Counted from the first letter of the stretch, positions 16,401-24,314 are shown. The stretch is DNA of 64,000 nt from Nocardioides cavernae (GCF_013410035.1 NZ_JACCBW010000002.1:1240001-1304000), one strand, 5' to 3'. Notes: a model not told the origin generated them from the letters alone. A program made the numbers and translations.

Positions 16401-19221
16401 CGTCCCGGTCCACTACGAGTTCGAGGAGGGCACCGGCACCTCGGCCGCCAACACCGGCACCGACGCGACCGTGGGTCCGGCGACGCTGACCGGGACCACC
16501 GGGTGGAGCACCAGCGGCATCGACGGCGGGGCGCTCGACCTGCCGGGCGGCAGCAACGCCAACACGGTCGACCTGCCGGACGACCTGCTGCAGGGCGAGG
16601 AGGCCTTCACGACCTCGTTCTGGGTGCGTCCTGACACCAAGGGGAACTGGATCAACCTGTTCCACATCGGTGACGGCCTCGGTGACGACGGCAGCTTCTT
16701 CCAGGTCCAGATGCAGACGCAGGCCAACGGCAACACCGGCCTGGCGGCGACCTTCAAGAAGAAGGGCAGCAACGTCCAGGAGCGCGTCTACGCGGTCCCG
16801 ACCAAGGACGTGGCGGCCGGCCAGTGGAACCACGTCGCGTTCACGCGCGACGGGGCGGTGGGCAGGCTCTACCTCAACGGCGCGAAGATCGCCGAGCGCA
16901 CCGACCTGACGATCACCATGGCCGACGTGGGCCCGACGACCAACAACTGGTTGGGCCGCAACGGCTACCCGGACCCCGCCTTCGACGGGCTGATGGACGA
17001 CGTGCGCCTCTACACCTCGGCCCTGTCGGACTCCGACGTCGCCGGGATGTACGCCGACGGCACCGCGGTCGACACCACCGTCGACGTGTCCGTCACGCCC
17101 GCCTCCCCGTCGCCCTTCGACACCCCCATCACGGTGTCGGCGACGATCGGAGCCGCGACCGGTGGCGCCCCGTCCGGCGTCGCCGAGCTGTGGATCGACG
17201 GCGCCCGCGAGGGTGGCCAGGTGGAGGTGGCCGACGGCTCGGTGACCTTCCCGCAGGTGACGCTGCCGCCTCGCGAGCACGACATCGAGGTCCGGTTCCT
17301 CGCCGAGGCCGGCTGGCGCGACTCCGCGGAGTCGGTCTCCCACACCGTCGCCCGGCCGCCCGTGGGCGAGGGGGTGCCCGTCCACTACAGGTTCGACGAG
17401 GGGACGGGGACGACGTCGGTCAACTCCGGCTCGGACCCGGCCATCGGTGACGCCGTGCTGCAGGGCAACGCGGGGTGGACCCCCTCGGCGAAGTACGGCG
17501 CGGGCGTGAACCTGCCCGGCGCCGGGCACGTCCGCCTGCCGGACGACATCACGTTCGGCATGGACACCGAGGCCACCATCTCGACGTGGATCCGCCCGAC
17601 CGCCCTACCCAACTGGACCACCCACGTCCAGCTCGGCAAGGACACGACCGAGTTCCTGCTGCTGCAGTCGGAGACCGAGAACGGCAACCGCGGCTTCGCG
17701 GTCACGCTGCGCAAGAACGACGGTGAGCAGTTCCGCACCCAGCTCAACGGGACGGCCGACCTGCCGTTGAACCAGTGGACCCACGTCGTGGTCACCCTCG
17801 GCGAGTCGCCGAGCGGCGGCGGTACGACCGTGAAGATCTACTTCAACGGCCAGCTGCAGACCAACGGTGGTGTCCGGGACAACATCCCGGTCAGCATCGG
17901 CGACATCGGGGACGGCGGCACCACCGCCAACTTCCTCGCCAACGGCAGCTGGAACGACCCCCGCCCGACCGAGCAGCAGGACGACTTCCGGCTCTACGGC
18001 TACGAGCTCACCGCCGAGGACGTCCTGGCCCTCTACAACGGCACCACCAACGTGGCGCCGTCCGCGGTGGCCGACGCCTACTCGACCCCGGCGGGTGAGG
18101 CGCTCGTCGTCGACGCCCCCGGCGTCCTGGCCAACGACACCGACCCCGAGGACGACGACCTCACGGCCGTCGCGGCCACCCAGCCGGCGAACGGCACGGT
18201 GGAGCTGTCCGAGGACGGGGCGTTCACCTACACGCCCGACACCGGGTTCAGCGGCGAGGACACGTTCACCTACAAGGCCGACGACGGCACCAGCCAGTCG
18301 CCTGCCGCCACGGTGACCATCACCGTGGAGGAGGACGCAGAGCCGCCGAACAGGGCGCCCGTCGCCCAGGACGACGCCTTCAGCACCGTGGCCGGCGAGC
18401 CGCTGTCGCTGGCCGCGCCGGGAGTCCTGGGCAACGACACGGACGCGGACGGCGACACGCTCACCGCGACCCGGACGGGCCAGCCGGTCAACGGGTCGGT
18501 GACGCTCGCCGCCGACGGGTCCTTCACCTACACGCCCGACGCGGGCTTCGCGGGCAAGGACCAGTTCACCTACACGGCGAGCGACGGCACCGCCACCTCG
18601 GCGCCGGCGACCGTCACGATCACCGTGAAGTCCGCTGGCGGCAGCACGGGCGGCGACGGTCCGCTCACCTCCGCCGTGGCGGGCGCGGCGGCGCCGTACA
18701 CCTACGGCAAGGCCGGCTCGCTCGTCGTCAGCGTCGCCCCCGCGGCTGCGACCGGGAAGGTCGAGGTCCGCAACGGCAACGCCCTCCTCGCGACGGCGAC
18801 CCTCACCGAGGGTCGTGCGACGGTGGAGCTCCCCGCCACGGGACTCGTCCCGGGGACCCACGGGCTCACGCTCCGCTACCTCGGCGACAGCGGCCACAAG
18901 CCGTCGTCCTCGCAGGTGTCGGTCGCCGTGGCCAAGGTCGTGCCGCAGATGTCGGTGTCGGCGCCGCTGAAGGTGAAGAAGGGCAAGCGCGCCACGGTCA
19001 GGGTCGTCCTCCGGGCGCCTGACGGGGTCCCCGTCACCGGCGACGTGACCGTCGCGATCGCCCGCGGCAAGACCCTGGCCGGCACGCTCAAGGACGGTCG
19101 CGTGTTCGTCCAGCTGCCCAAGGCGAAGGGCAAGCGGTTGAGGCTGACCGTGACCTACGCGGGCAGCACGTTGGCGGAGTCCACCACCGAGCAGCTGCGG
19201 ATCACGGTCCGCCGGCGCTAG
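13405..19221 (+). CDS. Secreted multidomain ThuA / copper-radical oxidase (AA5-like) / LamG / Ig-like protein
   Basis: A 1938-aa exported protein. A signal peptide (arginine-rich n-region, cleavage near VQA, residue 42) is followed by a ThuA-like domain (about 68-300). Next comes a galactose/glyoxal oxidase-type beta propeller plus DUF1929-like domain (about 310-825), with the radical Cys395 (LFCSM), Tyr449 (PRWYPT), axial Tyr682-His683 (ARLYHS) and His764 (VTHGFN). A galactose-binding-like segment (about 834-994), two LamG domains (about 1000-1215 and 1325-1547) around an Ig domain, two VCBS/cadherin-like repeats (1552-1742) and two Ig-like domains follow. It probably oxidises sugar alcohol or aldehyde groups to make H2O2. 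AGGGAA precedes the ATG. No LPXTG anchor is seen. Confidence 0.88.
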   Translation: MNLLSRSVRRRHARRLRRTSAHLVAVTAALGVALTLTGPVQAATPDAPAPQAAPAAAPAAAGSVDDGVLRVLLFYKPNFHASHVQGRVAIKELLQQLGTEYGQTVDIQETDDPAAFTTANLATKDAVAFMQTGGVLFNESQRAALEAYIRGGGGYFGQHYAGWSVGQSEHDVNPFYLRLVGAMSEGHPENPGVRPGRVVNEATDHPLNAGLAAEITRSDEWYDWVVNPAPNVKTLLSIDESSVGSLGHNGTTHPVTWCQTIDDGRSWYSGLGHEGTAYSEPFIRTMMKNGLAYSSGLLEADCSAPVKDEQGSWSGVTPWPLVPINAALTSDGKVQSFGSVSSGCTDANPYDWSGNDCVTQGGQMEIDVWDPSVVRTVGNVVAGVIPNATYTDLFCSMQVQMPHRRSTMTVGGDDGLGGNAPNDSAIGVTSYSTNSGLKNEAPMNYPRWYPTGTTTPDGSIVVQGGALKGGPGGPGVLTPEIYTPGEGSSWKLLEGATSLQAYGSGGGAANGGENRWWYPRAFVAPTNGNIFTITGTQMFELDPSGDGAITMRGTLGAGTGNQGNLGNPVGATSTATMYRPGKILQVGGGTWSNGGGGAGARAGITVDITGGTADPVVAATQPMTYARHWPTSTVMPDGNVIVTGGSRDNNGNGGYVTNAEIWNPDNGQWTEVEVPHEHARLYHSIALLLPDGRIMIGGGGTPGPRNYTDVEFYSPAYLFDADEPAERPVVTDAPKKIGYDGTFTMSTASTVDRVTLVRNGSVTHGFNNDQNFQDLSFTQSGSTVSITSPTDANFAPPGAYMVFVWSDGTPSVADIVQIDPEVEMDSPAPKVVDQFEYPRLPVEWRNANSVPASFDVAPGNGRMSPWEVDSQVELIRALQPSMGGLGLTGYHLAVGADGDLTRTVQGLDVGQEYRVSIRYARDSRSAGTAPGTASIGIGDLTANLSAPTTLSSQTAFGTWTGTFTADARRMPLTIAGGGGPADVVLDDLVIVATAEGSSDVPVHYEFEEGTGTSAANTGTDATVGPATLTGTTGWSTSGIDGGALDLPGGSNANTVDLPDDLLQGEEAFTTSFWVRPDTKGNWINLFHIGDGLGDDGSFFQVQMQTQANGNTGLAATFKKKGSNVQERVYAVPTKDVAAGQWNHVAFTRDGAVGRLYLNGAKIAERTDLTITMADVGPTTNNWLGRNGYPDPAFDGLMDDVRLYTSALSDSDVAGMYADGTAVDTTVDVSVTPASPSPFDTPITVSATIGAATGGAPSGVAELWIDGAREGGQVEVADGSVTFPQVTLPPREHDIEVRFLAEAGWRDSAESVSHTVARPPVGEGVPVHYRFDEGTGTTSVNSGSDPAIGDAVLQGNAGWTPSAKYGAGVNLPGAGHVRLPDDITFGMDTEATISTWIRPTALPNWTTHVQLGKDTTEFLLLQSETENGNRGFAVTLRKNDGEQFRTQLNGTADLPLNQWTHVVVTLGESPSGGGTTVKIYFNGQLQTNGGVRDNIPVSIGDIGDGGTTANFLANGSWNDPRPTEQQDDFRLYGYELTAEDVLALYNGTTNVAPSAVADAYSTPAGEALVVDAPGVLANDTDPEDDDLTAVAATQPANGTVELSEDGAFTYTPDTGFSGEDTFTYKADDGTSQSPAATVTITVEEDAEPPNRAPVAQDDAFSTVAGEPLSLAAPGVLGNDTDADGDTLTATRTGQPVNGSVTLAADGSFTYTPDAGFAGKDQFTYTASDGTATSAPATVTITVKSAGGSTGGDGPLTSAVAGAAAPYTYGKAGSLVVSVAPAAATGKVEVRNGNALLATATLTEGRATVELPATGLVPGTHGLTLRYLGDSGHKPSSSQVSVAVAKVVPQMSVSAPLKVKKGKRATVRVVLRAPDGVPVTGDVTVAIARGKTLAGTLKDGRVFVQLPKAKGKRLRLTVTYAGSTLAESTTEQLRITVRRR

Positions 19222-19228
19222 GGCAGCA

Positions 19229-19270
19229 ACGACGAGGGCCCCGGGGACGTGTCCCCGGGGCCCTCGTCGT
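19229..19270. terminator. Perfect 20-bp hairpin terminator
   Basis: Bases 19229-19248 and 19251-19270 are exact reverse complements. The hairpin begins eight bases after the oxidase stop and lies 48 bases from the 3' end of the convergent tautomerase gene, so it can serve both. Confidence 0.85.
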
Positions 19271-19318
19271 ACGTGCTGTGGGTTGAGGCGCCGGCGCAGG
19301 AGCCGGCTCGGGTGCCGC

Positions 19319-19543
19319 TCAGTCGTCGGCGAGCGCGGCGACCACGCCCGCGCGGCTGTCGTCCTCGCTCGCCAGCACCCCGCCGTTGGCGACGATGTCG
19401 GCGGTGATCTCGCTGAAGACCATGCGGACGTCCTGGCGACGGGCGCCGAGGATCTCCACGGCGGAGTCGGCGACGGCGCGGGCGAACTCGCGGCGCTGCT
19501 CGACCGAGCGGCCCTTGAGGAGCTCGACGGTGATGTTGGGCAT
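19319..19543 (-). CDS. 4-oxalocrotonate tautomerase family protein
   Basis: A 74-aa protein beginning Met-Pro-Asn-Ile-Thr-Val. After removal of Met, the N-terminal proline is the catalytic base of the tautomerase superfamily, so start 19543 is chosen over an in-frame ATG at 19564 that would bury it. LLKGRSVEQRREFARAV and RMVFSEI match the family. Substrate is unknown; relatives act on 2-hydroxymuconate or other enols. It is convergent with the oxidase gene and divergent from the copper operon. Confidence 0.85.
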   Translation of the reverse strand: MPNITVELLKGRSVEQRREFARAVADSAVEILGARRQDVRMVFSEITADIVANGGVLASEDDSRAGVVAALADD

Positions 19544-19582
19544 GGGGAGGATCCCTTCGTTCATGCGTATGACCCGGATTCG

Positions 19583-19596
19583 GTGACGCGAATCAC
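19583..19596. promoter_or_regulatory. CRP/GlxR-like box GTGA-N6-TCAC
   Basis: GTGA (19583-19586) and TCAC (19593-19596) form a perfect core dyad. Its centre is about 62 bases before the predicted start of the YcnI operon transcript, the classical class I activator position. It is also 40-53 bases upstream of the tautomerase start, so it could act on either gene. Confidence 0.4.
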
Positions 19597-19605
19597 GGTA
19601 GTGCT

Positions 19606-19645
19606 AGTTCACATCCTTGACAACAGTTCCGCAGGCTGGTTGTGT
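19606..19645 (+). promoter_or_regulatory. Promoter of the YcnI/CopC-CopD operon with an AGTTCACAT element
   Basis: TTGACA (19617-19622, exact consensus) and TTGTGT (19640-19645) are 17 bases apart. AGTTCACAT (19606-19614), just before the -35, is identical to nine bases of the kduI operator (3418-3426). Confidence 0.5.
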
Positions 19646-19703
19646 GAGGAGGGTCACCGCGCAGTCGTGCGGTTGGTCCGTCGAGGCCCGGTCAGGAGTA
19701 CGC

Positions 19704-20318
19704 ATGCCCCGCACGAGCGCGTCGCTCCGCGCTGCCCTGCTGGGCGCGGCCGCCGTGGCCCCCCTCGTCCTCGCGATCGCGCCCGCAGCCGCGCACGTGA
19801 CGATCGACGTCTCCACGACCGAGGCCGGGGAGACGGCGCGCGTGCGGATGGAGGTGCCGCACGGGTGCGCCGGCTCCGCCACGACGGAGCTGGCCGTGCG
19901 GATGCCCGCCGGGGTGAGCGAGCTCGCCGCCGAGACCACCGACCGGTGGAGCGCGCAGGCCGCGGCGGACGCCGTCACCTTCCGCACCGACGACCCGTTG
20001 CCCGACGCGTTGGCCGACGAGGTGTCGTTCTCCGTACGTCTGCCCGACGAGGTGGGCGCGGTGCTGGTCTTCCCCGTGGTCCAGCGCTGCGAGGTGGGGG
20101 AGTCCGCCTGGACGGAGGTCGCCGCCGACGCCGCCAGCCGTGACGAGCTCGAGCAGCCCGCCCCCGTGGTCGTCGTGACCGGCGCAGACGGGTCCGGTGC
20201 CGCGCCGGCCGTCGGGCCGCCCGACGACCGGGTGATGGCCTACGGCGCCGTGGGGCTGGTCGCGGCCGGCTGCCTGGCCAGCGGAGCCGTCCTGGTCCTC
20301 CGCCGCCGTCGCGCATGA
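19704..20318 (+). CDS. YcnI family copper-binding protein (DUF1775)
   Basis: A 204-aa exported protein. The signal peptide ends APAAA, leaving His31 as the mature N terminus (HVTIDV). In B. subtilis YcnI this first histidine holds copper in a mono-histidine brace, and the charged EVPHGC segment also matches. A C-terminal membrane helix (about 180-198) ending in RRRR anchors it outside the cell. GGAG precedes the ATG at 19704. It overlaps the CopC-CopD gene by ATGA, the same pairing as ycnI-ycnJ, so a role in copper capture or hand-over is expected. Confidence 0.88.
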   Translation: MPRTSASLRAALLGAAAVAPLVLAIAPAAAHVTIDVSTTEAGETARVRMEVPHGCAGSATTELAVRMPAGVSELAAETTDRWSAQAAADAVTFRTDDPLPDALADEVSFSVRLPDEVGAVLVFPVVQRCEVGESAWTEVAADAASRDELEQPAPVVVVTGADGSGAAPAVGPPDDRVMAYGAVGLVAAGCLASGAVLVLRRRRA

Positions 20319-22003
20319 GTGCCGGCACCGACACCGGCGTCCGGCGTACGGCGCGAGTCCTGCTGCTCGCCGTCGCGCTGCTGCAGGCCGTCCTCGTCGT
20401 CGTGCTGGGAGCGGCCGCGCCCGCGTCCGCGCACGCGACGCTCATCGCCACCGATCCCGCTGAGGGAGCGGTCCTCGAGACCGCTCCGGAGCAGATCACG
20501 TTCACCTTCGACGAGTCGGTCATCGGCGTACCGGCGGGGGTGCAGGTCTTCGACGCCACCGGGACGCAGGTGCCGTCGTCGGCCTCGGTCGAGGAGGCCC
20601 GGCTCGTCGTCGACCTCGAGGGCGAGGTCGGCGAGGGCACCCACGTCGTGGTCTGGCGCCTCGTCTCCGCGGACGGCCACCCGATCGGCGGCTCGCTCAC
20701 CTTCTCGGTGGGCGAGCCGAGCGACGTGGTCGAGGTCCCGACGACGAGCGCCGACGCCGGCACCGACGCCCCGGTCGTGCTGGGCGTGGTGCGCTGGCTC
20801 GGCTACGTCGGGCTGCTCGCCGCCGCCGGTCTCGCCCTGTTCGCCGTGCTCCTCCTCCCGGCCGACCGCGCCACCGACGACGCGCGTCGCCGGCTCCGCG
20901 CCGTCGCCCGCGCGTCAGCACTCCTCGCCGGGCTCGCCTGGTGGGCCGCCGTCCCGCTCGTCGCGCTCTACCAGCTCGGTCTCCCCGCCTCGGCCCTGGG
21001 CGACGGCGCGACCTGGTCGGCGCTCGCGGCCACGGAGTACGGCGTGCCCGCGGCGGTGACTCTCGGCCTGGCGCTGGCGGTGCTGTCCCTCCCGGTGACC
21101 GCCGCCGGTCGGACCCGTGCCGGGGTGGTGCTGCTCGGCTGCGCGGTCGCGCTGGTCGCCCCGGCACTGACCGGTCACACGCGGGCGACCTCGCCCCAGG
21201 CGCTCGTGATCGGGGTCGACGTGCTGCACCTGCTCGCCGGGGCCGTCTGGCTGGGTGGCCTGCTCGCCGTCGCGCTGGTGCTCGGCGACCTCGCCGCCCG
21301 CGAGGACGCGGGCGCGGTGGTCTTGACCCGCTTCTCGACGTGGGCGTCCGGCGTGCTCGTCGCGCTCGTCGCCACCGGCACCGTCATGGCGTGGCGCATC
21401 GCGGGCTCCTGGGCGGCGCTGGTCGACACCGGCTACGGCGCGATCCTGCTGGCGAAGGTCCTCGCCGTGCTGGCCGCGGTCGCGCTGGCGGCGTGGAACC
21501 GATTCGCCCTGCTGCCGCGGCTGCGGGACGCGGTGAAGCGACGCGGGCGCCGCGACGCGGCCGCGCTGCTGGTGCGTACGACGGTGGCCGAGGCCGCCGT
21601 GCTGCTGGTCGTGCTGCTGCTCACGGGGCTGCTCGTCGACCGCAGCCCCGAGCCGGGCGGCAGCACCGCCCCGGCCGCCCGGGCGCAGGAGCCGGCCCGG
21701 TCGGTGTGGCTGGGGGGCATCGTCGCGGAGGTGGCCTTCGACCCGCTCGCAGTGGGAACGACCACGGTCACCCTCACGATGACCGACCCGGACGGCGTAC
21801 CGGCCGAGGGCTTCGCCGCGCCCCGGATCAGCCTCTCGACCGCGGACCTCGACCTGGGCGAGGTGGCGTTGCGCAACATCGGCCCCGGCATATACACCGG
21901 TGACGTCGTGCTGCCGACCGGAGGCACGTGGGAGGCGCAGGTCTCGTTGCGGACCACGGAGTTCGACAACCCGGTGAAGACCCTCGAGCTCGAGGTGCCC
22001 TGA
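20315..22003 (+). CDS. CopC-CopD fusion protein (YcnJ-like copper uptake)
   Basis: At 562 aa the protein starts with a signal region whose likely cleavage (ASA|HATL) exposes His40, the first CopC copper ligand. VSADGHPIGG supplies the other conserved Asp and His. The CopD part, from about residue 150 to 440, has about eight membrane helices, with a conserved LHLLAGAVWLGGLL block. A second extracellular beta domain (about 465-562) closes the protein. YcnJ-type proteins import copper in Bacillus. The position after a secreted copper enzyme suggests copper supply, but resistance is also possible. Confidence 0.88.
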   Translation: MSAGTDTGVRRTARVLLLAVALLQAVLVVVLGAAAPASAHATLIATDPAEGAVLETAPEQITFTFDESVIGVPAGVQVFDATGTQVPSSASVEEARLVVDLEGEVGEGTHVVVWRLVSADGHPIGGSLTFSVGEPSDVVEVPTTSADAGTDAPVVLGVVRWLGYVGLLAAAGLALFAVLLLPADRATDDARRRLRAVARASALLAGLAWWAAVPLVALYQLGLPASALGDGATWSALAATEYGVPAAVTLGLALAVLSLPVTAAGRTRAGVVLLGCAVALVAPALTGHTRATSPQALVIGVDVLHLLAGAVWLGGLLAVALVLGDLAAREDAGAVVLTRFSTWASGVLVALVATGTVMAWRIAGSWAALVDTGYGAILLAKVLAVLAAVALAAWNRFALLPRLRDAVKRRGRRDAAALLVRTTVAEAAVLLVVLLLTGLLVDRSPEPGGSTAPAARAQEPARSVWLGGIVAEVAFDPLAVGTTTVTLTMTDPDGVPAEGFAAPRISLSTADLDLGEVALRNIGPGIYTGDVVLPTGGTWEAQVSLRTTEFDNPVKTLELEVP

Positions 22004-22064
22004 GGTCGCCCACACGGCAATTCCGGTCAGGCACAAGAGGCCCGCGGTGCCCCAGACTGGGCGC

Positions 22065-22970
22065 ATGGGCGAGCAAGGACGCGACAGGCTGCGTGAGCTG
22101 CTCGACGCGGTCCTCGACGAGGACCACGCCACCCTGGCCGACATGGCGGGCGGTGCGTACTCCTCGCCCTTCCACTTCAACCGCCGCGTGCGCCGCGACG
22201 CCGGCGAGCCGCCCGTCGCGATGCGACGACGCGTGATGCTGGAGCGGGCCGCGTGGAGGTTGGCCGGCGGCTCGAGCGTGACCGACGCGGCCTTCGAGGC
22301 GGGCTACGAGTCCGTCGAGGGCTTCGGGCGGGCGTACGCACGCGCCTTCGGGCACCCGCCGAGCACGCCCGCGGCCGGCCACTGGCTGCCGGCCCCCAAC
22401 GGCATCCACTTCCACCCGCCCATGTCGCTGTGGGTGCAGTCCACGGAGCAGGCCGTGAACCCGATCACCGAGCACCTCGTGCGTCACGACCTCGACGACA
22501 CCCGGCACCTGCTCGACCTCGCCGGGGACGTGGGGGACGAGGCGTACGAGGCCCGGTCCGTCCCGGGTCTGCGGGTCCTGGCGTTCGACGGCCCCGACGA
22601 GTCCCTCGCGCAGGTGCTGGAGCACCTCGTCGCCGGCAAGGAGGTCTGGCTCGCCGCGATCGACGGGGCCGACGTCCCCGAGGGCGGCGCACGCGACCCC
22701 GCGAGCCTGCGGGCCCGGCTCGATGCCGTCGGCCCACGCTGGCTCGCCACGGTGCGAGACCTCGATGCGCGGGGCGCGTGGGAGGACCGGCTGGTCGACG
22801 CCCTCTGCGACCCGCCGGAGAGCTTCGTGATGGGCAGCGTGTTCGCGCATGTCATCACCGTCGCGGCGGCGAGGCGTCAGGTCGCCCGGCACCTGCTGCG
22901 GGTGCACGGGGTGGACGTCGACGACGGGGACCCGATCACCTGGCTCCGCCGGCAGCGCGGGGAGGCGTGA
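22065..22970 (+). CDS. AraC-type HTH protein with a DinB-like C-terminal half
   Basis: A 301-aa protein. Residues 10-105 contain an AraC-type double helix-turn-helix (SSPFHFNRRVRRDAG, SVTDAAFEAGYESVEGFGRAY), here at the N terminus. Residues about 140-300 resemble a DinB-like four-helix bundle, ending with VFAHVITVAAARRQVARHLL. This order is common among small actinobacterial regulators of unknown target. ATG at 22065 is chosen; an in-frame GTG at 22047 is possible. No effector is evident. A tandem-repeat block follows directly. Confidence 0.75.
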   Translation: MGEQGRDRLRELLDAVLDEDHATLADMAGGAYSSPFHFNRRVRRDAGEPPVAMRRRVMLERAAWRLAGGSSVTDAAFEAGYESVEGFGRAYARAFGHPPSTPAAGHWLPAPNGIHFHPPMSLWVQSTEQAVNPITEHLVRHDLDDTRHLLDLAGDVGDEAYEARSVPGLRVLAFDGPDESLAQVLEHLVAGKEVWLAAIDGADVPEGGARDPASLRARLDAVGPRWLATVRDLDARGAWEDRLVDALCDPPESFVMGSVFAHVITVAAARRQVARHLLRVHGVDVDDGDPITWLRRQRGEA

Positions 22971-22987
22971 GGTCGGGGGGTTGGGGG

Positions 22988-23228
22988 CCAGATCCGCCGC
23001 ACGTGTGCGCGATGTTGCCCTCGTACGCGCGGGCTGGGGGCCAGATCCGCCGCACGTGTGCGGGAAGTTGCCCTCGTACGCCCGGGCTGGGGGCCAGATC
23101 CGCCGCACGTGTCCGCGATGTTGCCCTCGTACGCGCGGGTTGGGGGCGAGATCCGCCGCACGTGTGCGGGAGCTTGCCCTCGTACGCGCGACCCGACGGC
23201 CACATCCGCCGCACGTGCGCGGGAGGCG
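22988..23228. repeat. Five-copy 53-bp tandem repeat between convergent genes
   Basis: Units start at 22988, 23041, 23094, 23147 and 23200 (the last is about 29 bases). Each opens with CCAGATCCGCCGCACGTGTG and ends near GCCCTCGTACGCGCGG. Copies 1-3 are nearly identical, copy 4 diverges at its right end, and copy 5 is cut off. Each copy can fold a small CGCAC-GT-GTGCG hairpin. The period is not a multiple of three and no gene is supported here. The block fills the whole gap between two convergent genes and may act in termination. Confidence 0.95.
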
Positions 23229-23231
23229 CGC

Positions 23232-24314
23232 TCAGAACGCGTAGCGCACCCGGCACTCCGGCAGCTTCTCGGCCACGAGGTCGGTGAGCTGGCGGACCCA
23301 GCGGCCCTTCCAGCCCGAGCGGTAGCGCACGTTGACCTGGCCGCTGTGGCTCTGCTTGGTCTCCTGCAGGTCCGGGCGCCAGAGCAGGTCCTCGGCGCGG
23401 GGGTGCCAGCCGAGGTTGACCTCGTGCAGGCCCTCGTTGTGGGTGAGGAAGATGATCTCCGCGGCCAGCTGCGCACGGGTCCGCGCGCTGGTGCCGTCGG
23501 CGACCTGCTCGAGCAGCTCGCCCCACTCGGCGAGCCAGTCCTCGTGGACGATGACCGGGCTGAGGTTCACGTGCACCTCGTAGCCCGCCTCGACGAAGTC
23601 GTCCATCGCGGCGATGCGCTCGGCCACCTTCGACGTCCGGACGTCGACGGTGCGCGAGGGACCCTCGGGCATCAGGCTGAACCGCACCCGGGTCCCGCCG
23701 CGCGGGTCCCAGGTCAGCAGGTCGCGGTTGACCAGCTTGGTGGCGAAGCTGGCCTTGGCGTGGGGGAGGCGGGCGAACAGGTCGACGAGGTCGCGCACGT
23801 TGTCGGACACGAGCGCGTCGGCGGAGCAGTCGCTGTTCTCGCCGAGGTCGTAGACCCAGTCGACCGGGTCGCACTGGTTGGGCTCCGGCTTGACCCCCTG
23901 CCGCCCGGCGTGCCGCTCGAGGTAGCCCAGCACCGCCTCGATGTTGGCGAAGACCGTGATCGGGTTGGCGTAGCCCTTGCGCCGTGGGACGTAGCAGTAG
24001 ACGCACGCCATCGCGCACCCGTTGGCCGTCGAGGGAGCGATCCAGTCGGCCGAACGACCGTTGCGGCGTGCGGTGAGCGACTTCTTCTCGCCCAGCACCA
24101 GCACCTCCTGCTTGGTCCGCACCCAGTCCTCCACCGCGCCCGGGTTGCCGTGCAGGCCCGGGATCGCCTGGTGCGACAGCACCTCGATGCGCTCGGCGTC
24201 GGGGAACCGTTCGAGCACCTCGCGAGCGCGGGCGAAGCGTTCGATGTCGCGCTCGTGGTAGATCCGCCGGATGTCGAGCAGCCGCTCCGACAGCGGGACC
24301 GGGGCAGGGCTCAC
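23232..24314 (-). CDS. Spore photoproduct lyase family radical SAM protein
   Basis: A 360-aa radical SAM enzyme with the CX3CX2C cluster in NGCAMACVYCYVP, which binds the 4Fe-4S cluster used to cleave S-adenosylmethionine. The flanking PITVFANIE, KPEPNQCDP, ASFATKL and HVNLSPVIV blocks mark the uncharacterised SPL-like family found in non-sporulating actinobacteria rather than true SplB. A role in reversing UV photoproducts is only suggested by homology. The GTG start at 24314 overlaps the stop of the preceding hydrolase by GTGA, so the two are coupled. Confidence 0.82.
   Translation of the reverse strand: MSPAPVPLSERLLDIRRIYHERDIERFARAREVLERFPDAERIEVLSHQAIPGLHGNPGAVEDWVRTKQEVLVLGEKKSLTARRNGRSADWIAPSTANGCAMACVYCYVPRRKGYANPITVFANIEAVLGYLERHAGRQGVKPEPNQCDPVDWVYDLGENSDCSADALVSDNVRDLVDLFARLPHAKASFATKLVNRDLLTWDPRGGTRVRFSLMPEGPSRTVDVRTSKVAERIAAMDDFVEAGYEVHVNLSPVIVHEDWLAEWGELLEQVADGTSARTRAQLAAEIIFLTHNEGLHEVNLGWHPRAEDLLWRPDLQETKQSHSGQVNVRYRSGWKGRWVRQLTDLVAEKLPECRVRYAF

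Noticed and set aside
13414..17529. Very long open frame on the minus strand opposite the oxidase gene (over 1300 codons)
   Set aside because: It is an Arg/Gly/Val-rich antisense shadow caused by high GC codon bias; the plus strand has clear domains, a signal peptide and a ribosome site.
22988..23228. CRISPR array
   Set aside because: The repeats are directly adjacent with no unique spacers, the period is 53 bp throughout, and no cas gene is present.
23232..24314. True spore photoproduct lyase and evidence of sporulation
   Set aside because: The motif surroundings match the separate SPL-like family found in non-sporulating actinobacteria and no sporulation gene is present.
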